Positions 10,950 through 21,229 of a DNA stretch of 50,035 nt are shown here, piece by piece (the first letter of the stretch is position 1; each line of letters begins with the position of its first letter). The position numbers and the translations under genes are program-made. Origin of the DNA: Tieghemiomyces parasiticus (Eukaryota; Kickxellomycota; Dimargaritomycetes; Dimargaritales; Dimargaritaceae); the NCBI GenBank assembly GCA_027575765.1, contig JANBPT010000256.1, positions 1 through 50,035 on the forward strand. The letters run 5' to 3'. The notes under the pieces were generated by a model that was not told where the DNA came from, searched no databases, and saw only the letters and a program-made list of their open reading frames with translations.

Positions 10950-12233
10950 ATGCTGAGTATCCGACAGTCACGGACGGTGCCGGGTCCATCTCACCTTATT
11001 CTATGCCTACTTTCTATACTTCTCACGGAATGCTGGATTTGGCCTGTGTCTGCCACCCTCAAATCCATTGCTTCGCCCCGTATCATCTCGGGCACGGCAG
11101 CCCAACCCGGTCAATTTCCGTCCACTGCCGCCGTCCACATTAATGGAAAATTCGGCTGCGGTGCCTCCATTATCTCCAGCGCTTGGTTGCTAACAGCAGC
11201 CCATTGTCTGGCTACCACTGTCAATGTGAACCAGGGCACATACCAAGCGCGGTCCCCGCTTGATATCCAGGTCACTGTGGGTACAATTTACAACACCAGC
11301 GACCATGTATTGTATGTGCAGAATTTGTACGTGCACCCAGATTACAATGCGTCAAGTTATAAGGTAAGGGATAGAATATGTGGTTTGGAGGACGGCTATG
11401 GAGTAGGTATGAGCATCTTAATGTGACAGGGGGTCTCCACATGACGGTGGGCGAGTAGATGGCGTGCATCCCACCCTAAACCTCAAACTCAATAGCCCCT
11501 GCTGCCTTCACACCTCTCACACTCGCCTTGTCACCATCACCGCCTCCCACAGAACGATATCGGGCTCATCCAACTGACCGCACCCTTGATTTTTAGCAAC
11601 ACCGTCATGGCCATCAAATTGGACTCGGGCCGTATCTCCGTCGGGGATGCCCTTACGGCGCAGGGCTGGGGAAAATTGGCCAATAACGACACCTACGGCA
11701 GTGCCGTTCTCAAGGAGGTTCAACTCTCAACACTAAGCCATGCCACCTGCGCCGAGGGCTACAAGTATTTGGAACCCGCCAAGGGCGACCAGGTGTGCAC
11801 GGGGTTGCAGGAAGGCAAGGATACCTGTAGGGGAGATTCAGGCGGGCCCTTAGTCCGGGTGTTTGGGTTCGCTCACGCCGCACTCATCGGCATCACTAGC
11901 GTAGACACGGATCGGACGGGGGCCACTCCGGTGTGCGGGGCCGCCAACGTCATCAGTGTGTTTACCAGGGCGGCCTACTTTATACCCTGGATCACCACCG
12001 TGACCTCCATCGAACCTGGAGAGCTACTCTACACCAGTAGCAGGAACAGTTCGGCTTCCTCTAGCCCATCACCTATGACTAGAAGCTCGATGACCGAGAG
12101 TACGTACGGTACAGCCTCTACGGTTTCGGGGGAGCCAGGCGTGGGAGATTCAGCGGCGTCCCGTGCGGAGCCACGATGGCTCAGCGAGGGGATAATGGTA
12201 CTCGTGCTGGTTTATATTGCCCAGCGTACGTAA
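10950..12233 (+). CDS. Secreted trypsin-like serine protease with Ser/Thr stalk and hydrophobic tail (two exons)
   Basis: Exons 10950-11363 and 11553-12233 give 364 aa. The 189-nt phase 0 intron starts GTAAGG and ends CACAG, and splicing joins SSYK to NDIGLIQL. Peptidase family S1A. Residues 15-35 form a signal peptide (HLILCLLSILLTECWIWPVSA). Activation would cleave after Arg44 to free IISG, where IVGG is usual. The triad is present: His85 in LTAAHC, Asp140 in NDIGL and Ser234 in CRGDSGGP. Asp six residues before the Ser predicts trypsin specificity (Arg/Lys). The SWG strand that lines the pocket reads GITSVD here, which is unusual. After the domain (about 310) comes a Ser/Thr-rich stretch, then GIMVLVLVYIAQRT at the end. 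That tail would suit a GPI anchor or membrane tail, so the enzyme may stay at the cell surface. Such proteases fit host or prey digestion, but that role is inferred. Confidence 0.93.
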
Positions 12234-13702
12234 ACATCCGCACTCAATTATATGAACGTTATTCTACGCTCGAAAAAAAAGCTATCCGTGAATGACACAC
12301 ACCCGGTACCACAAGTGGGTATTTCTAACGTGTTGTATTGGCTGATTTAGTGTTGGACCGTCAAGGTGATAAAATAACCGAGGCTGAACTCGACATTTAC
12401 GAATTGGAGCAGCATGAGATGGAATAGGTAGCCGTGCATGAAATTTTTCGCGTATAATGTAATTCTAACTGAATTGAGTATGATGGCTTTACAGGAACCT
12501 GGGTAAGTTGGTGACCCTTCACAGGCTATTGCTAGAGAAACCTCTGTCCTGATGCCATGTTGCTCCGCAATAGGCCAGTCAATATTGTAGGCCCCCAACC
12601 CTCTTGACTTAACCATTCGCGCACAAGTTGGACATCTCTACTCGCTACATGTGACAGGCCAGCTTAACAAAATAAAACAACTGCCGCCCCAACGGTGGCT
12701 GTTTTCCGGTGGACACCCCATAGGTGAGAAGCTACCATACACCTCTTCAGGTTAGCGCCTGAATGCTACGCAGAGGACCAGGTTCCACCCTCACATATAG
12801 CCTGCCGCAACCACATCTGCCATTGCGAGGCATCCACCGATAGGATAACTTGCCCTGTAAGTAAACAAAAGGTCCGGCTTCGATGGAAATAAGTATGGGC
12901 AATGGTGCCGCAAGCCTGCCAATAACGGATCCACTAGATATTTGGCCACCGTTCGTAAGGCGTATCCAGTATGAAGCGGTGGTGCCTCAGAAGGAGAGGG
13001 GCGAGGCAACACGACTGCGGATGAAGTCGGAAAGGGGTCAGCCAAGCTGTCGGGACAGGATGAGACCTGTAGACATTTACCCCTGGCCAGAAGCAGCGGG
13101 GTCAGAAGACTCGTAATAATTCACTGCGTAAGCCAATGCAATTCGGCCGCATCTGGATAAGTACTACGGGCCGGGGAACTCGTGTGGACCACCAGAACCT
13201 TATTTCTAGCATTGCATATCGCGCTGGTGCTCGTGTTAAAGCAGACACGACACCTACCAACAAGGTAGTGGGGGCATCGACCCCGCCCCATGCGCCTCGA
13301 CAGCACCGAGGAGATGTCCTGCATACGCTTCCTAGCCAAGGCCGATAAAATACAATCCCAGCGATTGTCGGAGCTATCGGTAGACCGGGCGACGACCGTG
13401 GCGGTAGGGAGCGGGGCGGGCGAGGGTGCTGACCAAGTCAGCCGTGTAGTGGTGGTGCGTAATGAAGATCCCAAGTCCGCGGCGGCGATAAGAAAGCAGC
13501 CGCGGGACCCGCGGAGGAAGAGGTGGCCGGCCAGCCCCTCTAATGTGACACTGTCTTCGGCACCGTGGTCCGGGATCCCGCAGGCTTCCTTCCTACCCCT
13601 CGTCACCCGCCATGAATACCAGCGACCGCGCCTTAGCCCCGCCCTCCCGGCCTCCGTTCGCCACCCACGCGGTATCTGTTCCCGTCCGACACTCCTGCAA
13701 CC

Positions 13703-13709
13703 TATAAAT
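13703..13709 (+). promoter_or_regulatory. TATA-like box in the GC-rich island
   Basis: TATAAAT in a GC-rich setting, followed by a C/T-rich stretch very like the leaders of other genes here. It suggests an expressed unit to the right, but no convincing product was found, so this is tentative. Confidence 0.3.
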
Positions 13710-14907
13710 GCCACCGGCTGGGGCGGCGCGGCTGGACCACTCCCGCCATCTCTCGTCACCGTCTGCCTTCTTTGCTATTGCTCGACCGTATCAACCACGC
13801 CCAACACCGCACCATCCCCATCTTCTGCTACCGCTGTACAATTCTTCCGCCACCCGCTTTTGGCTGCGTGTGCCTCTGAGCCTTCTGTATCCCGCTCTTC
13901 TCGTTTACGGTGCACAGCTGCAGCCATCCCGCCGAGTACCCCTCCACACCGCTTCCTCCCGCCATTGACGCAGCCGCCGGGCTTCCGCCAGCCACAGGAA
14001 GCAAGTATCCCGTCGCACCCTATCGCCCCACGCGTGCCTAGTAAGTTGTTTACGGGGACGCGTGGAGTACCGCCCCGCCACCAGCCGGAATGGCCACCGA
14101 CCCTTCACCGGGTGTTTCAGCGGCAGGCGGAAATTTAGATTCCTATCTGGGCCGTTTGAAACTTGCCGCCCCTCAGCAGGGTGTCCGAGGGGAAGATCGC
14201 TGCTAAACCAATCCTTATCACCGGATTTATCGCCACGCCCTGGACGCTTCTGCAGCCACCGTGTCGGCCCGTACCCCTGCGCCCCGACCCGCCGGCTGCC
14301 ACCAGCGACCCCGGCGCACAGCCCGCCCGTCGAAGTGCCTAGGTGTCCGGTAAGTACCGGCCAGGCCGTGCCCAAGCCGCTCCCTGGCACCATGCACACC
14401 CACCCTTTATCTGCGCCTTGAGTTCCGAAGCCCTCCGACTCACTGGCAGAGCCGGGGGGCTGCTTTATCGGATTTCCATCTCCGGCGAGTCACGCGCCCT
14501 CCCCTCCTTCCCCAACCATTCGGCCGCCACCCAGCCCTTTTGTCTGGGTGTAGCCGGTCAACGGGCATTGTTGACGCCCTCGTCCCATATTTCATTGGCC
14601 TCTTTATTATGGTTCGTGCACCTCCCCCCGTGGACCCCTCGCTTTTTTTCTCGCCTGGTGACTAACCTTGCCGCTGCAGCTATTTTTTAGGGAGAGGCAG
14701 CCAAGGCTACTCTGCGGGCGCGCGGCGTGACTCCCACCCCTCGCCTTTTTTTTTAGGGCGATGTTCACCGCCTTTCGGCCGATAAGAGCAGAGTTCTCCG
14801 CCCTCCGTCATGTGTCCCGCCATTATCCAGGCCTTCTCAGAAACCAATTGACTAACCCGCCTGCGGCTTCCCCTCCCTCGCAAACGCTGTCACACGTCCC
14901 GCCCCCT

Positions 14908-14915
14908 TATATAAA
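14908..14915 (+). promoter_or_regulatory. TATA box of the second PQ-loop gene
   Basis: TATATAAA, a strong TATA match, lies in a GC-rich context (CCCCCTTATATAAAGCC) about 300 bp upstream of the ATG at 15213. The sequence between is C/T-rich and would be a leader of roughly 270 nt. The start site is inferred from normal TATA spacing. Confidence 0.6.
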
Positions 14916-15212
14916 GCCACCTGCCCACCCCCTCCCGTCAAGCCGGCGCCCATCGACGCCACCCCTTCCCTACACTTACCACTCCTTGCTGTATGCGCCA
15001 CTTTGACTGCCGACTATTTAGTGTGTGTGCGTTTTTTTTCCGATTCTCTCCGGCGCCTTCTTTTTCTGTTAACTATCAGCACTGCCTGCGCCACCGAATA
15101 GCCCGTTTTCAACATCCATTCTTGCCTAAGGACAGCGCCGTGCCCGCTCCAATACCCCGTACGCTCTTTCCTTTCCCCGCACCGTCCACCCCTGCGGCGT
15201 CTCTTGCCCTCC

Positions 15213-16727
15213 ATGTCAAGCTGTCTACCAGGGGCCTGGCTCACGGCCGTGCTGCAGTGGGCGCCCTTTCTACCGGACTTTTGCGCGCTGGGCTGGACCG
15301 CCACGCTCTCCCAGCTAGCCAGCGGCATCTCCATTGCCTGCTGGGTGTGCGCTCTGACTCCGCAGATACTGCTCAACTGGCGCAACGGCAATGCTGAGTC
15401 GCTTAGTCTCGGCTTTATCTGTATCTGGCTGTCCGGCGACGCCTGTAACCTCCTGGGCTGCTTCCTCACCGACCAGCTCCCCTTCCAGAAGCTTTTAGGC
15501 CTCTATTTCTGCGCCTTCGACACCGTGCTCGTCTTGCAAATATCCTACTACACCTGGTGGGCCAAGCCCGCTGTGCTGCCTGCTGCCGGCGACACCACCG
15601 GCCTTACCCCGCCCTTTGGAGCTGCACCATTAGTCACCCCCGCGTCAGCTGCCGCCGGCTCGGGGTCCGACCCTGCACGGGTAACCCGATCTAGTAAACC
15701 GCTGCGCCCCGCCGACGCCTCGACTCCGCTCCTGGGCCTCTACCATACTACCTCCGCCGGTGAAACTAAACTGTACCACGCCCTTGTGACGGATCGCCAC
15801 GGGCGGACCGTGGCCGTGGCCCAACCGCTGACCCCCAAGTCCGACACCCTTTCCCTTCGCTCCGTCACCGGTACCCCCGCAGCCTGGTACACTCGGCCCC
15901 GGGTCCTGACTCTCGCCAGCGCCGCCTTGGTTGCCGCCGGCTTACTGGTCTGGTGGGTCTACCCTTTCGCTGCCCCTGCCACGGAGACGCCCGACCTGGA
16001 CCCCGTGGCCCGCCTGGGTCAGGTGGTGGCCTGGCTATGCTGTGCCCTCTACCTCACGTCCCGCCTCCCGCAGATTTACAAGAACCACCAGCGCCGGTCG
16101 GTCGAGGGTCTTTCCCTGTCCATGTTTTTATTCGCCCTCAATGGCAACCTCTTTTACTTCGCATCCATCCTTCTACTCGCCCAAGTCTCAGCCCCGGGCC
16201 TCCTCTTGGCCACCCTGCCTTACATCATCGGGTCTGTCGGTACCGTGGTTCAGGACCTAACCATTCTGACCCAGCACGCCACCTACTCACAACAGAAGGT
16301 GGCGGCCTCGCCGGCGGACGTGGCAGTCGTCGAGGAGGGACTGGGCCCTGTGCCGGCTACTATATCCCCCTTGGTCTCCCCTTCGGCTCCTACGCCGCCG
16401 TTAGCGACCCGTCTGCCCCGCAACGCCTCGGCGAGCAGCCAAAAGAGCCTACTCCTCGCCACCGGCAGCACCGAGTCCCTCGCCGCCGTCGACCACGACC
16501 GCCTCCACTCTACCGCCATCCCCATCCCGTTGAAACATGACCCGCTGGTCGAGACGGCGCCTAGCTTCACCGACCTGTCCCCGTCGACCCTTCTAGGTTC
16601 CTGTTCGACGCCTTACGTTGCCGGTACTAGGAAGGTGTCGACCAGTACGGCTGCCCTCACTAATGGTGAGGGCACCGTGGGCTCGGAAATTCTCCCCGGT
16701 CTGCTTGCTCCGGTCAACCGGTATTAA
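15213..16727 (+). CDS. PQ-loop vacuolar cationic amino-acid transporter (long paralogue)
   Basis: 504-aa intronless relative of the 4542-5501 product, likewise of the Ypq/Stm1/PQLC2 family. Repeat one is TPQILLNWRNGNAESLS (PQ at 50-51) with GD at 75-76; repeat two is LPQIYKNHQRRSVEGLS (PQ at 286-287). About seven hydrophobic helices are visible, at roughly 30-50, 64-84, 95-115, 230-250, 268-284, 300-323 and 328-350. The central linker is much longer than in the paralogue (about 115-228) and carries DASTPLL at 168-174, aligning with DESTHLL there. A Ser/Thr/Pro-rich tail of about 150 residues follows the last helix and has no counterpart in the short paralogue; it may be regulatory. The ATG at 15213 is chosen because the frame upstream lacks another ATG. 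The substrate is inferred to be Lys/Arg/His. Confidence 0.92.
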   Translation: MSSCLPGAWLTAVLQWAPFLPDFCALGWTATLSQLASGISIACWVCALTPQILLNWRNGNAESLSLGFICIWLSGDACNLLGCFLTDQLPFQKLLGLYFCAFDTVLVLQISYYTWWAKPAVLPAAGDTTGLTPPFGAAPLVTPASAAAGSGSDPARVTRSSKPLRPADASTPLLGLYHTTSAGETKLYHALVTDRHGRTVAVAQPLTPKSDTLSLRSVTGTPAAWYTRPRVLTLASAALVAAGLLVWWVYPFAAPATETPDLDPVARLGQVVAWLCCALYLTSRLPQIYKNHQRRSVEGLSLSMFLFALNGNLFYFASILLLAQVSAPGLLLATLPYIIGSVGTVVQDLTILTQHATYSQQKVAASPADVAVVEEGLGPVPATISPLVSPSAPTPPLATRLPRNASASSQKSLLLATGSTESLAAVDHDRLHSTAIPIPLKHDPLVETAPSFTDLSPSTLLGSCSTPYVAGTRKVSTSTAALTNGEGTVGSEILPGLLAPVNRY

Positions 16728-19700
16728 TTGCTACCGTATCAGTGACTACGCTTGTCACCCCCCCCCCTCCCCTTGCTGCCAGCCTCCTTTACGCTTTGGA
16801 CCATTAGTCCCTGTACCATTATCATTTGCGACCCTATTTTATATACGGTCCATACGGCACGGGCACCGCAATAATTCCCCTCTCTAGCGCTATATCCTAT
16901 TTGAAGGCCTTATTTATCTTGCCTGACATATGATTATGTTACCTGTGGGCCCCGCCGCGTCCCTGTACGCTTACTACCCTACATTGCTCGTACCACACTT
17001 TTCTGCCATATGCCAATTGTACTATCACATAAACTCTAAAAACTGCCGTTATGACCACACTTGCTGTGATGGGATGCTCTCGCCAATCGACCCTCCCTCG
17101 GGCTGTACTCCCCGTTACAATATGAACTAGAAGCCAGGTGTTAGTATTGGGCTATTGGCATACTGAAGTGCAAATTACTTTCGGTGTATAGTACCGGTCA
17201 TGCCAACGATATCGGCCTGATACGGTGGGCCCGACCGGACCCATCGTGCGGGTTAGCATAAATTATCAAACAGATTGGAGAATATCTTGGCTACCAAGCA
17301 CGATATCGGTGGTCCATCGATTTTTCCAACACAGACATCTCGCTAGTACTCTCCCACGTCGGTCTCCACCTATGAAGCTCTAATCTATCTACTTGGTTAC
17401 CCAGCGGATGCCAGGAATATCTAGGCGGGCCAATAGTGCATGAGCCTACTCTATCGAACCATTGGAATCCAAATAGAGGGACAGAAGCTGCCAGAGTCGG
17501 AATGGTGTCACCAAGTATGTTGCCACCACTATGAACCGGCTGTGACTTCTCGTTGTTCACACTCACCAACTTCTTTTGTACTGTTGGACATTGTGCTGGT
17601 GCGTATGTGCAAGTGTGTGTGTGTTACCCCGTCTACTGTACGCTGGCAGTCAAGGCTGGTGTATGAAGGCTAAGGTGTACAGGTCTTGTTTACGTTTCAT
17701 TCGTGTAGTAGCAAGTGTCAACAACAACAAAAAATACGCGTTTAATGGTGGGGAGGGTCAAGTGTCAACAAGAAGTAAAATAACAACAATGGCACAGTCC
17801 AGACTGTGCTGGAGAGTCGACTAATGAGTTGGCGAGGATTGGGATGGTGGAGCTCGGGGAATGGATTATGGCGTGCTAGTCGGTCGCACGGACTGGCTTC
17901 CTAACCGGTACAACTTCGGTAAGCCCAGGGGCACTCGCCCTACCCTGGCAATCCCTGACGATAAAACCAGTGGCGAGCGAACAAGGCTGTCCATAGCAAG
18001 ACCTAAACAGATGCGTCTGGCACCAACAGAAAATCGTGCTGACGACCACGTCAATATCAGTAGCATACTAACCGCCGACCTCGCACCTGGCCTTCGGAAC
18101 TTAACCCCAAATAGTTTACCCCCTAAATAGACAAACAAAGAGCATGTTCCTGGAGCTCATGCCTTGGCACCGTCCCTTCGCCTCGGAATTCAAGTGCCTG
18201 TCATTCTTGAAATTTAGACTCCAGGGGTCTACTATCGCTGGCCTAGTGGGAGAAAGAGGACAGACTCAAGCGTTCGTGTAATGTCACTTTGGCCCTCTAC
18301 AGAGCGTCCATTCTGCCGACTCCACACCTTTCGCCACGACGGTAGGAGAGGAAGGAGTGTTTCAGGTTTCGGATGAGTTTGAGCGGACCTGCACCATAAA
18401 CGCAGTCTACTGGGTCATCATACAGCCTCTGTGTTCAACTCTGGTGGAGATTGTGACTTGTCGATCCGCTACCTTTCTTGGCCAATGCTTACCTGACACG
18501 CGGACAATGCTAGTGAGTGATCTCCCTAGTCAATGATGGCCTCCTGATGAATTCATTGCAAAAGGGTGGGTAGAGCTGCCATTGCTTGCCTTTCGAGAAA
18601 CACGCCAATTCCAGGCGCTGGAGTGCTAACCGGGAGGGAAGGGGGGGGGGAGAGGGTCGAAAGGGACTCGCTTAATGCGGGGGAGGGTAAGAGAAGAGTG
18701 AGCTGGTCCGACACGTGCAACCTCAGATTGGTGACACAAAGCCACCTATTTCAAACCCCGACAAGAACCGGCGACTGTTCCTCCTCGTACTTTCCAGTCC
18801 GGCTTGTGTTCTTCGTATCGGTCCCGTCAGAGTGGTTGTGAAGTTGGACAAAGATGGCCAGTAAGAGGCCCATCCGACCGAACCGACTGGTGAGTACGGG
18901 TTCAGCGACGAGAGCTAGCCGGGTATGCTTCACGCCCAGGTTGGACTTCTGACCCAACTGGTCACACTGAGCGGTCACCATTAACCCGCTAAGGGCGACG
19001 AGGGTGGTTATCAAACAAAAAAGGATAATCATTAGTACAATCCGCCCACGCACGTTCGACCTGCCATCCTATTGTACAGAGTCGCCCGCGTTGCAATATC
19101 ACTTTCCCGTCGGATATTATTACCCCGCCATCCGCCCACTGTTGCCTCTCCCCATGGTGAAGGATTGGCAGTATGTATAGGTCTGTTCGCCAAGGAAACA
19201 GTTGGTTGGTGGCTTGGCCTCACAAACCCATCCAAAGCCAGGCTTAGCCGTATTCAGGTCATTTAGGTCTAGGGAGTTGGGTCTTGGCCTCCATTACTAA
19301 CCATACGGGGCATTTGAAACTATCATTTCCCAACCAGGTATGTTATTTCGATAACCTTGGGTTGTTAGGATGGCAATCCGAGTGGAGAGGGAACGTATAG
19401 GATTATCGGGTCGGCTGCCTTTATGATGTGCTATGAAGTGACTTGCTGTTCTCTCCCTCTCCCCCCCCAAAAAAAGAAAACAACATAGAAGGCGTACTCG
19501 CTTGTTAATCCCATGACCATCATGCCTATCGCGAAATGCTGTGCACCCTAGTACATGAGTTTGGTCCACTCATGTAACGATTTGGCGTGCCATTCATCTT
19601 ATCGGTTGACCGACTATCGGGAGGAGTTGGTTGGTTGGCCATGCTCGCAGAAGCCGAATAGCGCCACTCGTCGTCTGCCTCTCACCATCGATCATTTTGG

Positions 19701-20945
19701 ACATGCGTATCAGACTAGTGGGCGAGTCTAATTGGTAGGCCGGAAAGGCGTTCGCCTCCATTAGACCCCCGCCGGACCTACCATATCCACTCTAGCCTTG
19801 TACATGTAAAACGACTCTTGCCCGACCGCCAGCTTCCGGCGGCGGAGACGGGGTGAGCGTGGTCACGAGCTACGGTCGGAAGGTGGGCCCATCTATCGTT
19901 CGCTAAATCCTAGGTGGTACGGGTTTCTTTTTCTATTTTCCAAAAGTCGCCTAGGTTAGCCTAAGGCAGGCATGGTGATTTTTCTACACAGTCCTGTTGA
20001 TGAAAATGACTCGACTACACTGCACCTTGGTGCCGAGGCAGGTGGTGTCTCCTAGGACACAGGGGGGCTCCAATATCTGCCGCTAAAGCGCCTGTCGGGT
20101 GCCACAAGTCTCATCTGATCCGGCGTAGTAAGCCACCCTTTATCTCTCCCTTTCTCTCTCTCTCTCAGAAGCAGCAACATGGATCCCGTGAGGCTTGTTA
20201 GTGATACCGGCCCGTGCCAAAGGGCACGATCGATATTATCGCTAAAAGATCAGACAAGATCGGACTGCCTACCTTGGACTGCTAGATGGATTATTGGGCT
20301 AAAAGCGGGTCGCTGCGTAATGGTGGTAAGCCAGGCGTGTACTCAAGGTGAGGCTCAGTACAGTATCTACAGCACAACGTTGCCAAGTTTCCCATCCCCG
20401 CTTGTCTCATTGTAGAGATATTCAAACGATGGAGGTGTGGTGAGGACCTTACCGGGCCCTCATGACGGATCGCCACCCGTTTCCACGCCCACAGTGGGGG
20501 AGGGGAGCATAGCTGAGAAGCAATGTCTAGGAAGCCAAAAAAAATCAAAAAAAAAACAGGTGGCCCAGAGCCCTTTGTCTGAACAAAGAACTAGCTGGGA
20601 AGTCGTGGGCACCTCCCACGTCTGAGGAATCCCCTCTCCCTCATCTTTTCTCACCTACGGCCTCCAAGGTCTTGGGGTTAGGGATGATGCCGGGTTAAGC
20701 CGAATAGTATCCTTTGGTGGCTAAACCGCCCCTTCGACACGCACCGAGGGAGGGTGAGGGGAGGGGTGCATCTTGAACAAGAGGTGGAGACGCCGCGGCT
20801 ACTTATAGACAGACGGGATTTTGTTTTGCATTCCCGATTGATTCGCCAGTCATCCCTTCGCTTGCTGGCGGCTACCGGGGCTGAAGATTCCACGACTTAT
20901 AACATGATTGGTCGGCTAAAGGGACCCATTGGCCTACAAGCGATA
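16728..20945. other. Gene-free region, first part of the 22-kb desert
   Basis: No gene can be named. A C10 run lies at 16758-16767 just after the transporter and a G10 run at 18641-18650. A GT repeat lies near 17612-17622. A C/T repeat ends in CAG near 20167, and it is followed by an ATG at 20179, but that frame looks random. The one stretch with coding-like signals is on the minus strand at 18751-19250 and is listed separately. Confidence 0.45.
18751..19250 (-). other. Possible two-exon gene fragment, product unknown
   Basis: An open minus-strand stretch runs from about 19250 to 19124. It contains GFGWVCEAKPPTNCFLG and ends at GTAATA. TACTAAT lies at 19037-19031 and an acceptor CCTTAG at 18989. 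The next stretch, 18988-18751, is open to TGA and contains LGVKHTRLALVAEPVL and the hydrophobic RMGLLLAIFVQL. The 135-nt intron would be phase 2 and both frames fit. I recognise no family, see no convincing start, and one phase match can arise by chance, so this stays tentative. Confidence 0.2.
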
Positions 20946-21229
20946 GGATGGCCCGAAACTGAAGAATCCATGCCACCTGGAGTTTCGATCATCAGACAGG
21001 TCAGCAAGGATAGAAAAGAAGCCCCCCCGTAGGTCAGAGACGGGTGAAGGATGCCGCGGATATATGGCTTACGTACGCACGTTGGATGGCCCGAAACTGA
21101 AGAATCCATGCCACCTGGAGTTTCGATCATCAGACAGGTCAGCAAGGATAGAAAAGAAGCCCCCCCGTAGGTCAGAGACGGGTGAAGGATGCCGCGGATA
21201 TATGGCTTACGTACGCACGTTGGATGGCC
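20946..21229. repeat. Perfect 138-bp tandem duplication
   Basis: Copy 1 is 20946-21083 and copy 2 is 21084-21221. I compared them base by base and found no difference, including a C7 run in each. Eight bases of a third copy (GGATGGCC, 21222-21229) follow. The unit is divisible by three, so one frame stays open through both copies and encodes a 46-residue repeat. No protein family is recognised. The 8-bp microhomology at the edges fits duplication by slippage or unequal exchange. A recent event or an assembly artefact would look the same. Confidence 0.95.

Larger units (their letters stand above)
12234..15212. other. Intergenic region with an unresolved GC-rich island
   Basis: About 3 kb. 12234-13250 shows no gene. 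13250-14760 is clearly GC-rich and has gene-like signals that I cannot join into a named gene. These are an ATG frame at 13290 whose first 95 codons look coding-like, a TATA box at 13703, and GTAAGT donors at 14041 and 14350. A 38-codon frame from an ATG at 14090 begins MATDPSPGVS. A TGACTAAC branch point at 14659-14666 is followed by an acceptor at 14690, and a second acceptor lies at 14756. The rest, 14760-15212, contains the promoter and leader of the next transporter. Confidence 0.4.

Noticed and set aside
13121..13759. 212-codon minus-strand frame opposite the 13290 frame
   Set aside because: It is Arg/Ser/Thr-rich with no recognisable motif, and I could not decide between it and the frame on the other strand; neither is called as a gene.
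17861..18130. 89-codon ATG frame with a reverse frame of the same length on the other strand
   Set aside because: Both strands are equally open, codon bias is weak, and no motif is present.
19295..19343. TACTAAC followed by CAG directly joined to GTATGT, a recursive-splice-like site on the + strand
   Set aside because: No exons were found on either side in this orientation, so the match is probably chance.
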